Assembly: GCA_031288515.1 (NCBI GenBank)
Contig: JAITRG010000171.1
Span: 1 to 35,456, forward strand
DNA: 35,456 nt
Source: Tannerellaceae bacterium
Lineage (GTDB): Bacteria > Bacteroidota > Bacteroidia > Bacteroidales > Tannerellaceae
Direction of reading: 5' to 3'
Below are positions 24,649-34,167 of the stretch, piece by piece; the first letter of the stretch is position 1; the number at the start of each line of letters is the position of its first letter. A model generated the notes under the pieces. It saw only the letters and a program-made list of their open reading frames with translations, did no database searches and was not told the origin of the DNA. The position numbers and the translations under genes are program-made.

Positions 24649-27015
24649 ATGAAAAAGTGGAGTTTATTATGGATACTGTTTTTAGTCGCCTGTTCGGATG
24701 AATATCCCGTTGGGCCGGAACCTCCTGCGCCACCGGTGGGCGAACAGGAAGTATCTATTAAAATAACGTTTCCGGGTTCCGAGCAGGCGGGAACAAAATC
24801 TCCCGTTACTTATGCCATTACGGCAGAAGACGAAAATAGCGTTAATTCGCTTGACATTTTTGCATTTGCCAGCGGGGGAGACAACGTTCCTCCCTCGGAC
24901 GATAAATTTCTGTACCGCGTAAACGTTCCCGGCTCTAAAATACAAAATATCAGCGGTACTACAGGCATGACCAAAGAAGTTATCACATCTCTCAGGCGTT
25001 TGCCCCAGAAGCAGCGTTTTATTTTTGTTGCCAATCTTCCTTCTTCCATCTCATTGGATAATCTTACCGAAGGGGTTACTACGCAGCAGGAAATTGTAGA
25101 TCAGTTAAAATTTGACGGTTCTCCCTGGCGTTCGGCTCAGACGTCGGGCAGTTATACGCCCATACCTATGTGGGGGCAAAAAAAGGATTCCATATTGATA
25201 AACTCCAACTCTTCGTTAGACTTAGGTAAAGTGTATCTGATTCGTTCAATGGCAAAGGTTGACATAAGCGTCGCGGCAGGTATACCCGGTTTTGACGTCA
25301 AAGGTGTTTATGTGTGTAACAGTAGCGATTCAGGATATATTGCTCCTGACAAAGACCAGTGGGGCGAGCAGATAATTACAAAAACAAACGCTACCTTTAA
25401 GCGGACAGAAACTCCTGCGCGATATGAATTTCTTCCCGGTTCGGGCAGTAATATCCTGGAATATACAATATATGTACCCGAAACAGACTCGTTAATTGTA
25501 AACGGAACGGATTCCGTTAAACCGGCTTATCTTGTTGTAGAGGCCGAATATAACAGGACGCTCAACTATTACAGGGTTGATTTTGCCAGGGAACGCGTAT
25601 ATCATCCGCTCCTTCGGAATCATCGTTACCTGATAAATATAATAGGCGCTAAGGAAGGTTATCAATCGCTTGAAGAGGCGCTGAAAGCGCCGATGTCGGA
25701 TTTTAATTTCTCCTTGCTGCTGGACGGCAGCGAAAATGTTAATGAAGTCGTTTATCTTGGAGACCAGTATATGTTGGGAATAGAAGTAAGCGAAGTATTA
25801 TCCGATTGGGATAAACCCTGGATTGGTAAATCGCCGAATGAGGCAACCGACCCTTATCTGCTTAGCGTTTATACAACCTATTCCGGCGGATGGCAAGCTA
25901 CGTTATCAGGCGCTCCCTCCTGGGTTACGCTTGACGGCGCTACTGCCGGAAAGAAAGACACGCCGGGAAAGGTTAGTATTAAAATGCAGGAAGAAAACCG
26001 TACGGGGGTGGAACGTGAAGCAACGCTAACCATACGTGCCGGTATGCTGCTGAAAGAAGTGACGATTCGACAGAGCGGCGGCGCGAACAGTCGTATGATA
26101 TGCTTTGACGCGGGAAAGAATACCGCAACGACCCGTATCCCGCTGGCTTTTGCAGATGCGGCCCGCGGAGGTAATTTCTTTAACGGCATTAGTTCCGACC
26201 CGTCGGCTTTTGACGTAAAAGTTATATGGCAGGAAACAGGAGCCGGGCAGTCGATCGTTACTGCTAACATAGGAGGATCCGGCGCGCTAAAAGACCGGTA
26301 TATAGAAGTAACGGCCAAAGCCGGAACGAAAAAATCCAGTAATGCGGTAGTTGCCATTGTCAAAAAAGGTAGCGGAGCGCCCTTTGTCGGCGGTATCGAT
26401 GACGATGAAGTGTTGTGGAGTTGGCACATTTGGTGCATGGATAATAATGATTATATGGATAAAGATTATCATAACCCGAATGTATCCTTATTTATGAAGC
26501 GGGCGCTGGGACGGTATGACGATAATAACGGTATGTTTTATCAATGGGGCAGAAAAGACCCTTTTCCAAAGAAATTAACAGATGTTGCGCCAATGAATGT
26601 TGTCAATCGTCCGGTTGAAGTTGCAGATAATTTATCAAATGCAATCAGGAATCCGATAATCTTTTATTACAAAGGAACGGCCTGGCAATGGATGGGCGAT
26701 CCTTCTCGCGCTCAGGGTTTATGGCAGTCAACTGATAAAACATATAACGATCCTTGTCCTGTAGGCTGGCGTGTTCCGAGCGTATCGGATAACGCCTGTT
26801 GGCCTGCCGGACCGGCAGATGATTTTTTAAATGGTTATTTAGCTGAAGGTTCTGGGGATTCGACCGGTAATTCCGGTTCATTATGGACGTCTGCAAGCGG
26901 AAGTATATTTACGCTTTCGGGTTCAGGCGCTCCTGCGGTGGGTTCCTCCGAGCTTTCTGCCGGGCGTTCGGTTCGTTGTATCAAAGACATTCAATTAATT
27001 AAAACATCATTATAA
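24649..27015 (+). CDS. Large fimbrial subunit with BACON-like and FISUMP domains, likely tip adhesin
   Basis: A 788-residue lipoprotein (LVACSDEY). The first 340 residues are fimbrillin-like, with SLDIFAFASGG, IFVANLPSS, PMWGQKK and YYRVDFARERVYHPLLRNHRYLINI. A BACON-like domain (GGWQATLSGAPSWVTLDG to VTIRQSGG) lies at about 410-480. The C-terminus is a Fibrobacter succinogenes major-paralog (FISUMP) domain: VLWSWHIWCMD, QWGRKDPFP, CPVGWRVPSVSDNACWP, SLWTSASG and GRSVRCIKD. FISUMP domains are found in putative adhesins, so this is the best candidate for the tip subunit; function is inferred. It follows the minor subunit gene after 19 bases. Confidence 0.83.
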   Translation: MKKWSLLWILFLVACSDEYPVGPEPPAPPVGEQEVSIKITFPGSEQAGTKSPVTYAITAEDENSVNSLDIFAFASGGDNVPPSDDKFLYRVNVPGSKIQNISGTTGMTKEVITSLRRLPQKQRFIFVANLPSSISLDNLTEGVTTQQEIVDQLKFDGSPWRSAQTSGSYTPIPMWGQKKDSILINSNSSLDLGKVYLIRSMAKVDISVAAGIPGFDVKGVYVCNSSDSGYIAPDKDQWGEQIITKTNATFKRTETPARYEFLPGSGSNILEYTIYVPETDSLIVNGTDSVKPAYLVVEAEYNRTLNYYRVDFARERVYHPLLRNHRYLINIIGAKEGYQSLEEALKAPMSDFNFSLLLDGSENVNEVVYLGDQYMLGIEVSEVLSDWDKPWIGKSPNEATDPYLLSVYTTYSGGWQATLSGAPSWVTLDGATAGKKDTPGKVSIKMQEENRTGVEREATLTIRAGMLLKEVTIRQSGGANSRMICFDAGKNTATTRIPLAFADAARGGNFFNGISSDPSAFDVKVIWQETGAGQSIVTANIGGSGALKDRYIEVTAKAGTKKSSNAVVAIVKKGSGAPFVGGIDDDEVLWSWHIWCMDNNDYMDKDYHNPNVSLFMKRALGRYDDNNGMFYQWGRKDPFPKKLTDVAPMNVVNRPVEVADNLSNAIRNPIIFYYKGTAWQWMGDPSRAQGLWQSTDKTYNDPCPVGWRVPSVSDNACWPAGPADDFLNGYLAEGSGDSTGNSGSLWTSASGSIFTLSGSGAPAVGSSELSAGRSVRCIKDIQLIKTSL

Positions 27016-27030
27016 GCGTTTTTATTGAAC

Positions 27031-29049
27031 ATGAAGAAATATCGATTAATAATAATATCTTTTCTCCTTTTTTGTGTGCCATTCGCGCAAGCGCAGACTT
27101 TGTATAATATCGGAAAAATGTATGTGGGAGCGACGACTGACGGCGGAACTACCTTATACATTCAAGGCGATATAAAAGCCGAAGGGCAAAACGCTAAAAT
27201 TGAACATGAGGGGACGACCGTGTTAACCGGTGATTTTGTTAATAATGTGACGGCAGGTCATGTGTTTTCTTCCCGGAATGGCATTTTTGAATTTAGGGGA
27301 AATGCCTCGCAACAGATAAAAGGGACGGCGGATAAAAGCGTGAATTATATTGAATTCCCCAATCAGGTCATTATTAATATGGCTACTACCGATTATCTGA
27401 AATCTACAGTCGTGATAGATGCGGGTATGGGTGTATCGATAGAAAACCTGAAATTTGCAAACGGGCGTATGGTTGTAGACTCGAAGGCTGTTCCCAGTGC
27501 CAATAAGACCTACAGGTCTCAGGTTGCCCATTTATTGGTCGGTAAAATCATATACAGCCATAAAGAAACGGCTTCTGCGGATAATGGATTTGTACAGGTT
27601 AATCTTGATTTAGGGGATAATCATACACGAGGCGGTTTGGTTGGATTTACATCTCCTTATAAGGCGCTTTATGCTGATTATTTCTTTTTCAATTTCTTAT
27701 CCATGCCGGGAACAAGCCGGTTGTTTAATGGAGACCGTAACGACTTATGGGTTAGAAACCCGTTAACAAAATTAAATCCTGGAGTCGGTTATATATTGGG
27801 GCAGGCGCTGGTTTCCCATACTGCATATCCGGGTTATTATAATACGATGCTGGATTCGCAATGGAAAGGAGCTGACTTCAAAGACGTAGTTAAAGAAAAA
27901 TATTCTTTCGGGCGTATGCTTGCTCCGGCGTCATTCACCCAGTTCAACAAGAATGGAGACCGGTATACCGGCGAAGAACTGAATTTGTCGGACGTTATAG
28001 TTCCTGTTACGAAAGGTTTTAATTATCTGGGCAATCCTTTTACTGCTCCGTTGGATTTGTCTTCTTATCTTGATGATCCTCAGGCGGGCAATTTTGGAAA
28101 TTTCAGCAATGATGAAATGGATAATAAAATATATCTGCTTAATGAAGGCAGTACGGGTACATATGGAAATGTCGGCGGAAAGATGACTTTTGCATTTAAC
28201 GCTTCCTTCCTGCATATTAGTAAAGTGGGAGCTACCTATGACGGCAACCCATTGATAGCCCCGATGCAGATGTTTGTCGTTGAAAAGAAAACGGATACGC
28301 CGAATAGTTTTAAAATACCTCTTTCCAAACGTTCTCATGGGGCGGCCCCTTTTTTAAGAAGCGCCGGGCAGGAAGTGATTGATGAACTGCTTATCGAAAC
28401 GAGGGATAATATAACCGGCGGTTACGACCGTTTGTGCGTCGTGTTCCGAAATGACGCCACAATGAAAGGGACTCATCGATATGACGCGGAGAAATTATTC
28501 AACAGAACCGGAGGCGTAAATCAGATATACACCCGTTCGACGAACAATAAGGAGTTGATTACAAACGTAGTTAAACCCGATACAAAACGATTGACCATGT
28601 ACCTTGTGCCGTCTAATCAGCAACAGGAGATAACCTTAACGGCGAAACGGCTTAATTCGTTAAAGTCGATCACGTCTGTTATCATTGAAGACCATAAGAC
28701 CGGAAAGTTGGTAGATTTGATGAAAACGCGGTATACCTTTCTTTCTTCCCCGTCCGATAAGGCAGACCGTTTTACCCTTCATTTTAACAGCGCTTTGGTT
28801 AGCGCAGACGATATAAAGGCTACGCCCCCCTTATCCGCTTACTATTCTTCCGGGCGGGTAGTCGTACAAGGGCTTACGGAGAAAGCGCTTAACAAAGAGG
28901 CGATGATTTATAATATGCAGGGGCAGTTGCTATATAAGCAGGCAGTAACCGCTATTGAGCCTTTGCTGATAAAGAAGTTTCTGGATAAAGGCGCCTATAT
29001 CGTAAACATCGCCGGAGAACCGCAAGCGATAAAGCTATGGGTGAAGTAA
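27031..29049 (+). CDS. Exported beta-rich protein with T9SS-like C-terminus, fimbrial operon
   Basis: A 672-residue exported protein (signal before QTLYNIG). I do not recognise a family for the main body. Its first 170 residues have beta-helix-like GGTTLYIQGDIKAEG, TVLTGDFVNNVTAG and GIFEFRGNA repeats; the middle carries GFNYLGNPFTAPLDL, typical of large surface proteins of Bacteroidota. The last 65 residues resemble a type A C-terminal sorting domain of type IX secretion: IYNMQGQLLYKQA, LDKGAYIVNIAG, then KLWVK at the very end. It is the last gene of the operon, 15 bases after the adhesin. The TTG at 27025 is less likely than this ATG. It could be a secreted partner of the fimbria. Confidence 0.7.
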   Translation: MKKYRLIIISFLLFCVPFAQAQTLYNIGKMYVGATTDGGTTLYIQGDIKAEGQNAKIEHEGTTVLTGDFVNNVTAGHVFSSRNGIFEFRGNASQQIKGTADKSVNYIEFPNQVIINMATTDYLKSTVVIDAGMGVSIENLKFANGRMVVDSKAVPSANKTYRSQVAHLLVGKIIYSHKETASADNGFVQVNLDLGDNHTRGGLVGFTSPYKALYADYFFFNFLSMPGTSRLFNGDRNDLWVRNPLTKLNPGVGYILGQALVSHTAYPGYYNTMLDSQWKGADFKDVVKEKYSFGRMLAPASFTQFNKNGDRYTGEELNLSDVIVPVTKGFNYLGNPFTAPLDLSSYLDDPQAGNFGNFSNDEMDNKIYLLNEGSTGTYGNVGGKMTFAFNASFLHISKVGATYDGNPLIAPMQMFVVEKKTDTPNSFKIPLSKRSHGAAPFLRSAGQEVIDELLIETRDNITGGYDRLCVVFRNDATMKGTHRYDAEKLFNRTGGVNQIYTRSTNNKELITNVVKPDTKRLTMYLVPSNQQQEITLTAKRLNSLKSITSVIIEDHKTGKLVDLMKTRYTFLSSPSDKADRFTLHFNSALVSADDIKATPPLSAYYSSGRVVVQGLTEKALNKEAMIYNMQGQLLYKQAVTAIEPLLIKKFLDKGAYIVNIAGEPQAIKLWVK

Positions 29050-29065
29050 AAAAACTGTCATTTTT

Positions 29066-29096
29066 TTTGTCTGTAAAAAATATTGTTCTACATTTG
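29066..29096 (+). promoter_or_regulatory. Promoter of the ilv operon
   Basis: TTTG (29066-29069), a 19-base spacer and TACATTTG (29089-29096) match the Bacteroidota promoter consensus at every base. Transcription should start near 29101-29104, just upstream of the AAAGGA that serves the leader peptide. Only 16 bases separate the fimbrial stop codon from the -33 box. Confidence 0.85.
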
Positions 29097-29123
29097 CGCC
29101 AATTAAAGGAAAAACAGTAACAA

Positions 29124-29201
29124 ATGGTAAGCAATATTCTTAATAACATCATTCTCGTGGTCCTCTTGGTCATTAGCAGGCGGGGAGAAAGGTGTGCGTA
29201 A
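29124..29201 (+). CDS. Ilv operon leader peptide
   Basis: A 25-codon frame too short for ordinary ORF calls. It begins MVSNILNN, continues with IILVVLLVI (codons at 29148-29174, nine consecutive branched-chain codons) and ends SRRGERCA before TAA. Twelve of the 25 codons are Ile, Leu or Val. An AAAGGA lies about 14 bases upstream of the ATG. Between it and ilvD is a strong terminator. The last codons include GGAGAAAGG (29184-29192), which can pair with the left arm of the terminator. The peptide itself probably has no function; its translation senses charged tRNA. Confidence 0.88.
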   Translation: MVSNILNNIILVVLLVISRRGERCA

Positions 29202-29263
29202 GATATGGTAAGCCGTAAAAAATAATTCTGAAGCCCTTTCTCCTGCGAGAAAGGGCTTTTTTT
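29184..29263 (+). terminator. Attenuator of the ilv operon: terminator and antiterminator
   Basis: The terminator has a perfect 12-bp stem (29231-29242 with 29247-29258), a CTGC loop and seven T residues (29257-29263), ending a few bases before ilvD. The competing antiterminator is GGAGAAAGG (29184-29192) with CCTTTCTCC (29235-29243), a perfect 9 bp using the same left arm. A ribosome stalled at the run of Ile/Leu/Val codons would leave GGAGAAAGG free, so the antiterminator forms and ilvD is transcribed. A ribosome that reaches the stop at 29199 covers it and the terminator wins. Confidence 0.85.
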
Positions 29264-29276
29264 ATGGATGAAAAAT

Positions 29277-31112
29277 ATGAAGAATCAATTAAGAAGCGCA
29301 AGTAGCCTGCAAGGGCGGCGGATGGCCGGCGCACGTGCCTTGTGGCGCGCAAACGGAATGAAAGAAGAACAGATGGGAAAACCCGTCATTGCCATTGCCA
29401 ATTCATTTACTCAGTTTGTCCCCGGCCATGTTCATTTGCATGAAACCGGACAGTTAGTGAAAAAGGAGATTGAGAAATTAGGCTGTTTTGCCGCCGAGTT
29501 TAATACGATTGCTATTGACGACGGCATTGCCATGGGACACGACGGAATGCTTTACTCCTTGCCTTCGCGCGACTTGATAGCCGATAGCGTAGAATATATG
29601 GCGAACGCCCATAAAGCAGACGCCTTGGTTTGTATCAGCAACTGCGATAAAATCACGCCCGGCATGTTAATGGCCGCCATGCGATTGAATATCCCTGCGG
29701 TATTTGTTTCGGGAGGGCCGATGGAAGCGGGCGCATTAAGCGGGCGCGCCCTGGATTTGATCGATGTAATGATTGAAGCGGCCGACGATTCGGTAAGCGA
29801 TGAACAAATAGAGAAAGTAGAATATGCGGCTTGCCCTACCTGCGGAAGCTGTTCCGGTATGTTTACCGCCAATTCCATGAATTGTTTGAACGAAGCGATT
29901 GGCCTGGCTCTTCCGGGTAATGGTTCCATTGTAGCTACCCATGCCAACCGGCTTCGACTGTTTAAGAAAGCAGCCGGCCTGATTGTTGAAAATACGTATA
30001 AGTACTACCGGGATGGCGATGATTCGACGCTTCCCCGCAGCATAGCTACCCGCCAAGCCTTTCTGAATGCCATGTCGCTTGATATTGCGATGGGAGGGTC
30101 TACCAATACGGTACTTCATTTATTAGCGATAGCGCATGAAGCGGGAGTAAGCTTCACCATGAAGGATATCGATATGCTGTCAGGGAAAACCCCTGTCCTT
30201 TGTAAAGTAGCTCCCAATACGCCGGTTTATCATATAGAAGATGTGAACCGGGCCGGCGGAGTAATCGCCATTATGGACGAATTGCTGAAAGCCGGCCTGG
30301 CGGATGGCGGCGTAAAACGTGTAGACGGGTTAACCTTATCCGAAGCAATCGCCCGGTATAGCATTCTTTCGCCGGAGGTAACAGACGAGGCGCTTGCGCT
30401 TTATAAGAGCGCGCCTGCCCGCCGCTTTAATTTAGTGATGGGATCGCAGGAAAGCTATTATAAGGAATTGGATACGGACAGGGAAAAAGGCTGCATCCGC
30501 GATTGGGCGCACGCTTATGTAAGAGACGGCGGATTGGCCGTATTATACGGTAATATCGCTTTAGACGGATGCGTGGTAAAAACAGCCGGCGTAGACGAAA
30601 GCAACTTCCGCTTTTCGGGCCCGGCGAAGGTGTTTGATTCGCAGGAAGCCGCCTGCGAAGGTATATTAGGCGGCGAGGTAACGGCTGGCGATGTAGTAGT
30701 GATAACCCATGAAGGGCCGAAAGGCGGGCCGGGCATGCAGGAGATGCTTTATCCTACCTCTTATATTAAAAGCAAACATTTAGGGAAAGCATGCGCCCTG
30801 ATAACCGACGGGCGCTTTAGCGGCGGCACATCCGGCCTGTCCATCGGACATGTATCGCCGGAGGCGGCGGCAGGCGGCGCTATCGGTTTGCTGAAAGATG
30901 GCGACAGGATTGAGATTGATATTCCCGGACGTACAATCCGGGTAAATGTAATGGATGAAGAATTGGATTTACGCAGGAAAGCGGAAGAGGAGCGGGGCGC
31001 AAAAGCATTTACCCCGCCTCGCCGTAAGCGCAGCGTCTCGAAAGCGTTGCAGGCGTATGCTAAAATGGCGGCTTCAGCGGATAAGGGAGCCGTAAGGATT
31101 GTAGGCGATTGA
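29277..31112 (+). CDS. ilvD: Dihydroxy-acid dehydratase
   Basis: A 611-residue enzyme that dehydrates 2,3-dihydroxy-isovalerate and -methylvalerate, the third common step of valine, leucine and isoleucine synthesis. Cys123 in SNCDKITPG and the cluster [10 protein letters not shown] (Cys186, Cys189, Cys192) are in the iron-sulfur and active-site region; the C-terminal [23 protein letters not shown] motif is intact. Related Bacteroides proteins start at MKxQLRS, so I use the ATG at 29277 rather than the in-frame ATG 9 bases earlier. The terminator sits just upstream, leaving little space for a Shine-Dalgarno. First structural gene of the ilv operon, under attenuation. Confidence 0.96.
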   Translation: MKNQLRSASSLQGRRMAGARALWRANGMKEEQMGKPVIAIANSFTQFVPGHVHLHETGQLVKKEIEKLGCFAAEFNTIAIDDGIAMGHDGMLYSLPSRDLIADSVEYMANAHKADALVCISNCDKITPGMLMAAMRLNIPAVFVSGGPMEAGALSGRALDLIDVMIEAADDSVSDEQIEKVEYAACPTCGSCSGMFTANSMNCLNEAIGLALPGNGSIVATHANRLRLFKKAAGLIVENTYKYYRDGDDSTLPRSIATRQAFLNAMSLDIAMGGSTNTVLHLLAIAHEAGVSFTMKDIDMLSGKTPVLCKVAPNTPVYHIEDVNRAGGVIAIMDELLKAGLADGGVKRVDGLTLSEAIARYSILSPEVTDEALALYKSAPARRFNLVMGSQESYYKELDTDREKGCIRDWAHAYVRDGGLAVLYGNIALDGCVVKTAGVDESNFRFSGPAKVFDSQEAACEGILGGEVTAGDVVVITHEGPKGGPGMQEMLYPTSYIKSKHLGKACALITDGRFSGGTSGLSIGHVSPEAAAGGAIGLLKDGDRIEIDIPGRTIRVNVMDEELDLRRKAEEERGAKAFTPPRRKRSVSKALQAYAKMAASADKGAVRIVGD

Positions 31113-31153
31113 CAACGAAACATAGTTTGGCGATATAAAAAGAAGGAATAAAT

Positions 31154-32866
31154 ATGAATGATGCGATAGATAAGAGGGCTAAAATCTCCGGTTCGGAAGC
31201 GATGTTAAAGACGTTGATAGCCGAAGGAGTAGATACTGTTTTCGGATATCCGGGAGGGCAGGTGATACCGTTGTATGATTGTTTGTATGATTATCAGGAC
31301 AGGTTGAAACATATACTTGTCAGACACGAACAGGGAGCTACCCATGCAGCGCAGGGGTATGCAAGAGTGTCGGGCAAAGTGGGAGTCGCGTTGGTAACGT
31401 CGGGGCCGGGCGCTACCAATACGATTACAGGCATAGCGGATGCGCTGATGGATAGTACGCCGCTGGTGGTGATTTCCGGGCAAGTCCCTTCCCCTCTCTT
31501 GGGGACAGACGCTTTTCAGGAGGTTGATGTGATTGGTATTACGCTGCCGATTACCAAATGGGCGTATCAGATACGTAAGCCGGAGGAAATAGCTTGGGCT
31601 GTATCGCGTGCTTTTTATATCGCTTCCAGTGGACGGCCCGGGCCGGTTGTGCTTGATTTTGCGAAGGACGCTCAGGTGGGAATGGTTGATTATGCGTATG
31701 AAAAGGTGAACTATATACGTAGTTACGTGCCGGTTCCCGACGTTGCTGCGGAACAGGTAGAAGCGGCCGCGGCCTTGATTAATGGCGCGGAGAAACCCTT
31801 TGCTTTGGTGGGGCAGGGCGTGATATTGAGCGGAGCGGAAAAAGAGTTGTTTGCTTTTCTTGAAAAGGCGGATATTCCGGCCGGCTCTACGGCGCTTGGC
31901 TTATCGGCGATGCCAACCGGCTACCGGCTGAATAAAGGGATGCTTGGTATGCATGGCAATGTAGGCCCGAACATGAAAACGAATGAATGCGACGTATTGA
32001 TCGCGATTGGCATGCGGTTCGACGACCGGGTGACCGGCAACCTTCAGGCTTATGCCAGGCAAGCCAAAATTGTTCACTTCGATATAGACCTTTCCGAAAT
32101 AGGTAAAAACGTGCCGGTAGACGCGCCTGTATGGGGCGATGCAAAGGAAACGCTGGCGGCGGTTACCCGTCTGTTGAAACCGGCCCGCCATACGGAATGG
32201 ATTGCGAGTTTCGCCTTGCACGAGAAAGAAGAATATGAAAAGGTAATTGAGAAGGAACTCCGCCCCGAAGCCGGACGGCAACTGCAAATGGGGGAAATTA
32301 TCCGTAAAATAACGGAAGCTACCGGAAATAAAGCGGTCTTGGTTACAGATGTCGGACAAAACCAAATGATGGGACTCCGTTATTTTAACTATAGCCAAAC
32401 CCGGAGCGTGGTTACTTCCGGCGGATTAGGCACGATGGGATACGGGCTTCCTGCCGCTATCGGGGCAAAGATGGGCGCGCCCCATCGTACGGTTTGCCTG
32501 TTTACGGGAGACGGCGGGCTGCAAATGACCATTCAGGAACTGGGAACTATCATGCAGGAAAAACTGAATGTGAAAATCATCGTATTGAACAATAATTACC
32601 TGGGTATGGTGCGCCAATGGCAGGAATTGTTTTTTGATAAACGATACTCGTTTACCACCATGGATAATCCCGACTTTGTGGGGATAGCCAAAGCGTATGG
32701 CATTGGCGCCCGGGCTGTGGAGGCGCGGGAAGAACTGGATGGCGCGATTGCCGAAATGCTCGGTCACGAAGGGGCTTATATGCTCGTTGCCCATGTAGAA
32801 ACGCATGGAATGGTGTATCCGATGGTTCCGGCAGGCGCCCCGATTACGAATATTATTATGGGATAA
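31154..32866 (+). CDS. ilvB: Acetolactate synthase large subunit
   Basis: A 570-residue, thiamine diphosphate-dependent enzyme that makes acetolactate and acetohydroxybutyrate, the first common step. The catalytic glutamate is Glu59 in RHEQGATHAAQGYAR. The diphosphate-binding motif GDGGLQMTIQEL lies near residue 452, with LNNNYLGMVRQWQELFF after it. Other typical blocks are TSGPGATNTITGIADA and DVLIAIGMRFDDRVTGN. Its length fits the biosynthetic, not the catabolic, form. The start is 41 bases after ilvD. Confidence 0.96.
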   Translation: MNDAIDKRAKISGSEAMLKTLIAEGVDTVFGYPGGQVIPLYDCLYDYQDRLKHILVRHEQGATHAAQGYARVSGKVGVALVTSGPGATNTITGIADALMDSTPLVVISGQVPSPLLGTDAFQEVDVIGITLPITKWAYQIRKPEEIAWAVSRAFYIASSGRPGPVVLDFAKDAQVGMVDYAYEKVNYIRSYVPVPDVAAEQVEAAAALINGAEKPFALVGQGVILSGAEKELFAFLEKADIPAGSTALGLSAMPTGYRLNKGMLGMHGNVGPNMKTNECDVLIAIGMRFDDRVTGNLQAYARQAKIVHFDIDLSEIGKNVPVDAPVWGDAKETLAAVTRLLKPARHTEWIASFALHEKEEYEKVIEKELRPEAGRQLQMGEIIRKITEATGNKAVLVTDVGQNQMMGLRYFNYSQTRSVVTSGGLGTMGYGLPAAIGAKMGAPHRTVCLFTGDGGLQMTIQELGTIMQEKLNVKIIVLNNNYLGMVRQWQELFFDKRYSFTTMDNPDFVGIAKAYGIGARAVEAREELDGAIAEMLGHEGAYMLVAHVETHGMVYPMVPAGAPITNIIMG

Positions 32867-32888
32867 TAACTCCTTAACTTCTAAAAAA

Positions 32889-33449
32889 ATGCAAACAAAA
32901 AAATTATATACCATCATCATATTTTCGGAGAATACAGTAGGCCTGCTTAACCAGATAACTATTATCTTTACGCGGCGGCAACTGAATATAGAAACTTTAT
33001 CTGTCTCGCCTTCTGCGATAAAAGGGATTCATAAGTTTACCATTACAACGTTTGCCGAGCGGGATATGATTGATAAAGTGGTAAAACAGATAGACAAAAG
33101 GGTCGATATCCTGAAAGCGTACTATAATACGGACGAAGATTTGGTGTATCAGGAAATTGCCTTATATAAAGTAAGTACCGAGCTTTTCCTGAAGATGGAA
33201 GGCGTAGAGGAATTGATCCGTAAATATAATACCCGGGCGCTATATATGAATGAAGACTGCATCGTGCTCGAGAAGAGCGGGCATTATGAAGAGACGCAGG
33301 CGCTGTTCAAGGAATTAAGCCGTAAAATAGGCGTTCTGCAGTTTATCCGCTCCGGGCGGGTGGCCATTACAAAAAGTAAAGTGGAGCGGCTGAGCGATAT
33401 GCTGGCGGCGATGAAAACGAAATTGGATATAAAAAATGGAGAAGAGTAA
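32889..33449 (+). CDS. ilvN: Acetolactate synthase small (regulatory) subunit
   Basis: A 186-residue regulatory subunit that makes the enzyme sensitive to valine. An N-terminal ACT domain (about 5-80) begins YTIIIFSENTVGLLNQITIIFTRRQLNIETLSVSPSA, the family hallmark with its GLL and RRxxNIE blocks. A C-terminal domain follows (EIALYKV to VAITK), a little over the short form but typical of the IlvH/IlvN type. The frame is open further upstream, but those codons lie inside ilvB, so the ATG at 32889, 22 bases after the ilvB stop, is the start. Its end overlaps the thioesterase gene by 14 bases. Confidence 0.94.
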   Translation: MQTKKLYTIIIFSENTVGLLNQITIIFTRRQLNIETLSVSPSAIKGIHKFTITTFAERDMIDKVVKQIDKRVDILKAYYNTDEDLVYQEIALYKVSTELFLKMEGVEELIRKYNTRALYMNEDCIVLEKSGHYEETQALFKELSRKIGVLQFIRSGRVAITKSKVERLSDMLAAMKTKLDIKNGEE

Positions 33450-34167
33450 AACAGGCGAATTTCATTTCGTAACAGAATCTTATCTGTTAGACTTCCGGGG
33501 GCGTATCTCCATTCCGATGATTGGTACGTATCTTTTGCATGCCGCTTCCATACATGCCGCACAGCGCGGGTTTGGTTTTAGCGATATGAACAGCAGCCAT
33601 ACGGCATGGGTATTGTCGCGGCTGGCTATCGAAATGGACGAATATCCGGGTATATCGGAAAAGATAACGCTTTATACCTGGATTGAAGAGGCGGGCCGTT
33701 TATTTACCAGCCGTTGCTTTGAATTGGTAAATGCCGCGGGAAGGCCGTTTGGTTTTGCCCGTTCTGTCTGGGCGGCTATTGATATGGAGACGCGCCGCCC
33801 GGCGCCGCTGGATGTGGATGCGCTGAATGCCTATAAGACAGACAGGCCCTGCCCGATAGAAAAGCCGGGTAAGATAACTCCCGTAGAAAATGAGGCGCCC
33901 GGCGAACCGTATGAAGTAAAGTACAGCGATTTGGATGTGAACGGACATTTAAACAGCATTAAATATATGGAGCGCCTGCTGGACAGGTTTGCTATCGAGA
34001 TGTACAAAGAAAAGGCTGTCAGCCGGTTTGAAATAGCGTATTTATCGGAAGGAAAATACGGTATGCCGTTAACGTTTCACACGATGGAAACGTCTCCGGG
34101 AAAATACAGCCAGGCTGTTTGCCACGAAGGAAAGGCCATCTGCCGCGCGGCGACAACGTGGCAGTAA
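33436..34167 (+). CDS. Acyl-ACP thioesterase (FatA/FatB-like)
   Basis: A 243-residue double hot-dog protein that releases fatty acids from acyl carrier protein. The N-terminal hot dog carries FHFVTESYLLDFRGRISIPMIGTYLLHAA and SSHTAWVLSRLAIEMDEYP. The second hot dog carries the catalytic region DVNGHLNSIKYMERLLD, with Asn169 and His171. Its frame starts inside the last codons of ilvN (14-base overlap), so they are translated together. Placement inside the branched-chain amino acid operon hints that it acts on branched (iso/anteiso) acyl chains made from the same keto acids, but substrate specificity cannot be read. FatA-type proteins are usual in anaerobic Bacteroidota. Confidence 0.88.
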   Translation: MEKSKTGEFHFVTESYLLDFRGRISIPMIGTYLLHAASIHAAQRGFGFSDMNSSHTAWVLSRLAIEMDEYPGISEKITLYTWIEEAGRLFTSRCFELVNAAGRPFGFARSVWAAIDMETRRPAPLDVDALNAYKTDRPCPIEKPGKITPVENEAPGEPYEVKYSDLDVNGHLNSIKYMERLLDRFAIEMYKEKAVSRFEIAYLSEGKYGMPLTFHTMETSPGKYSQAVCHEGKAICRAATTWQ

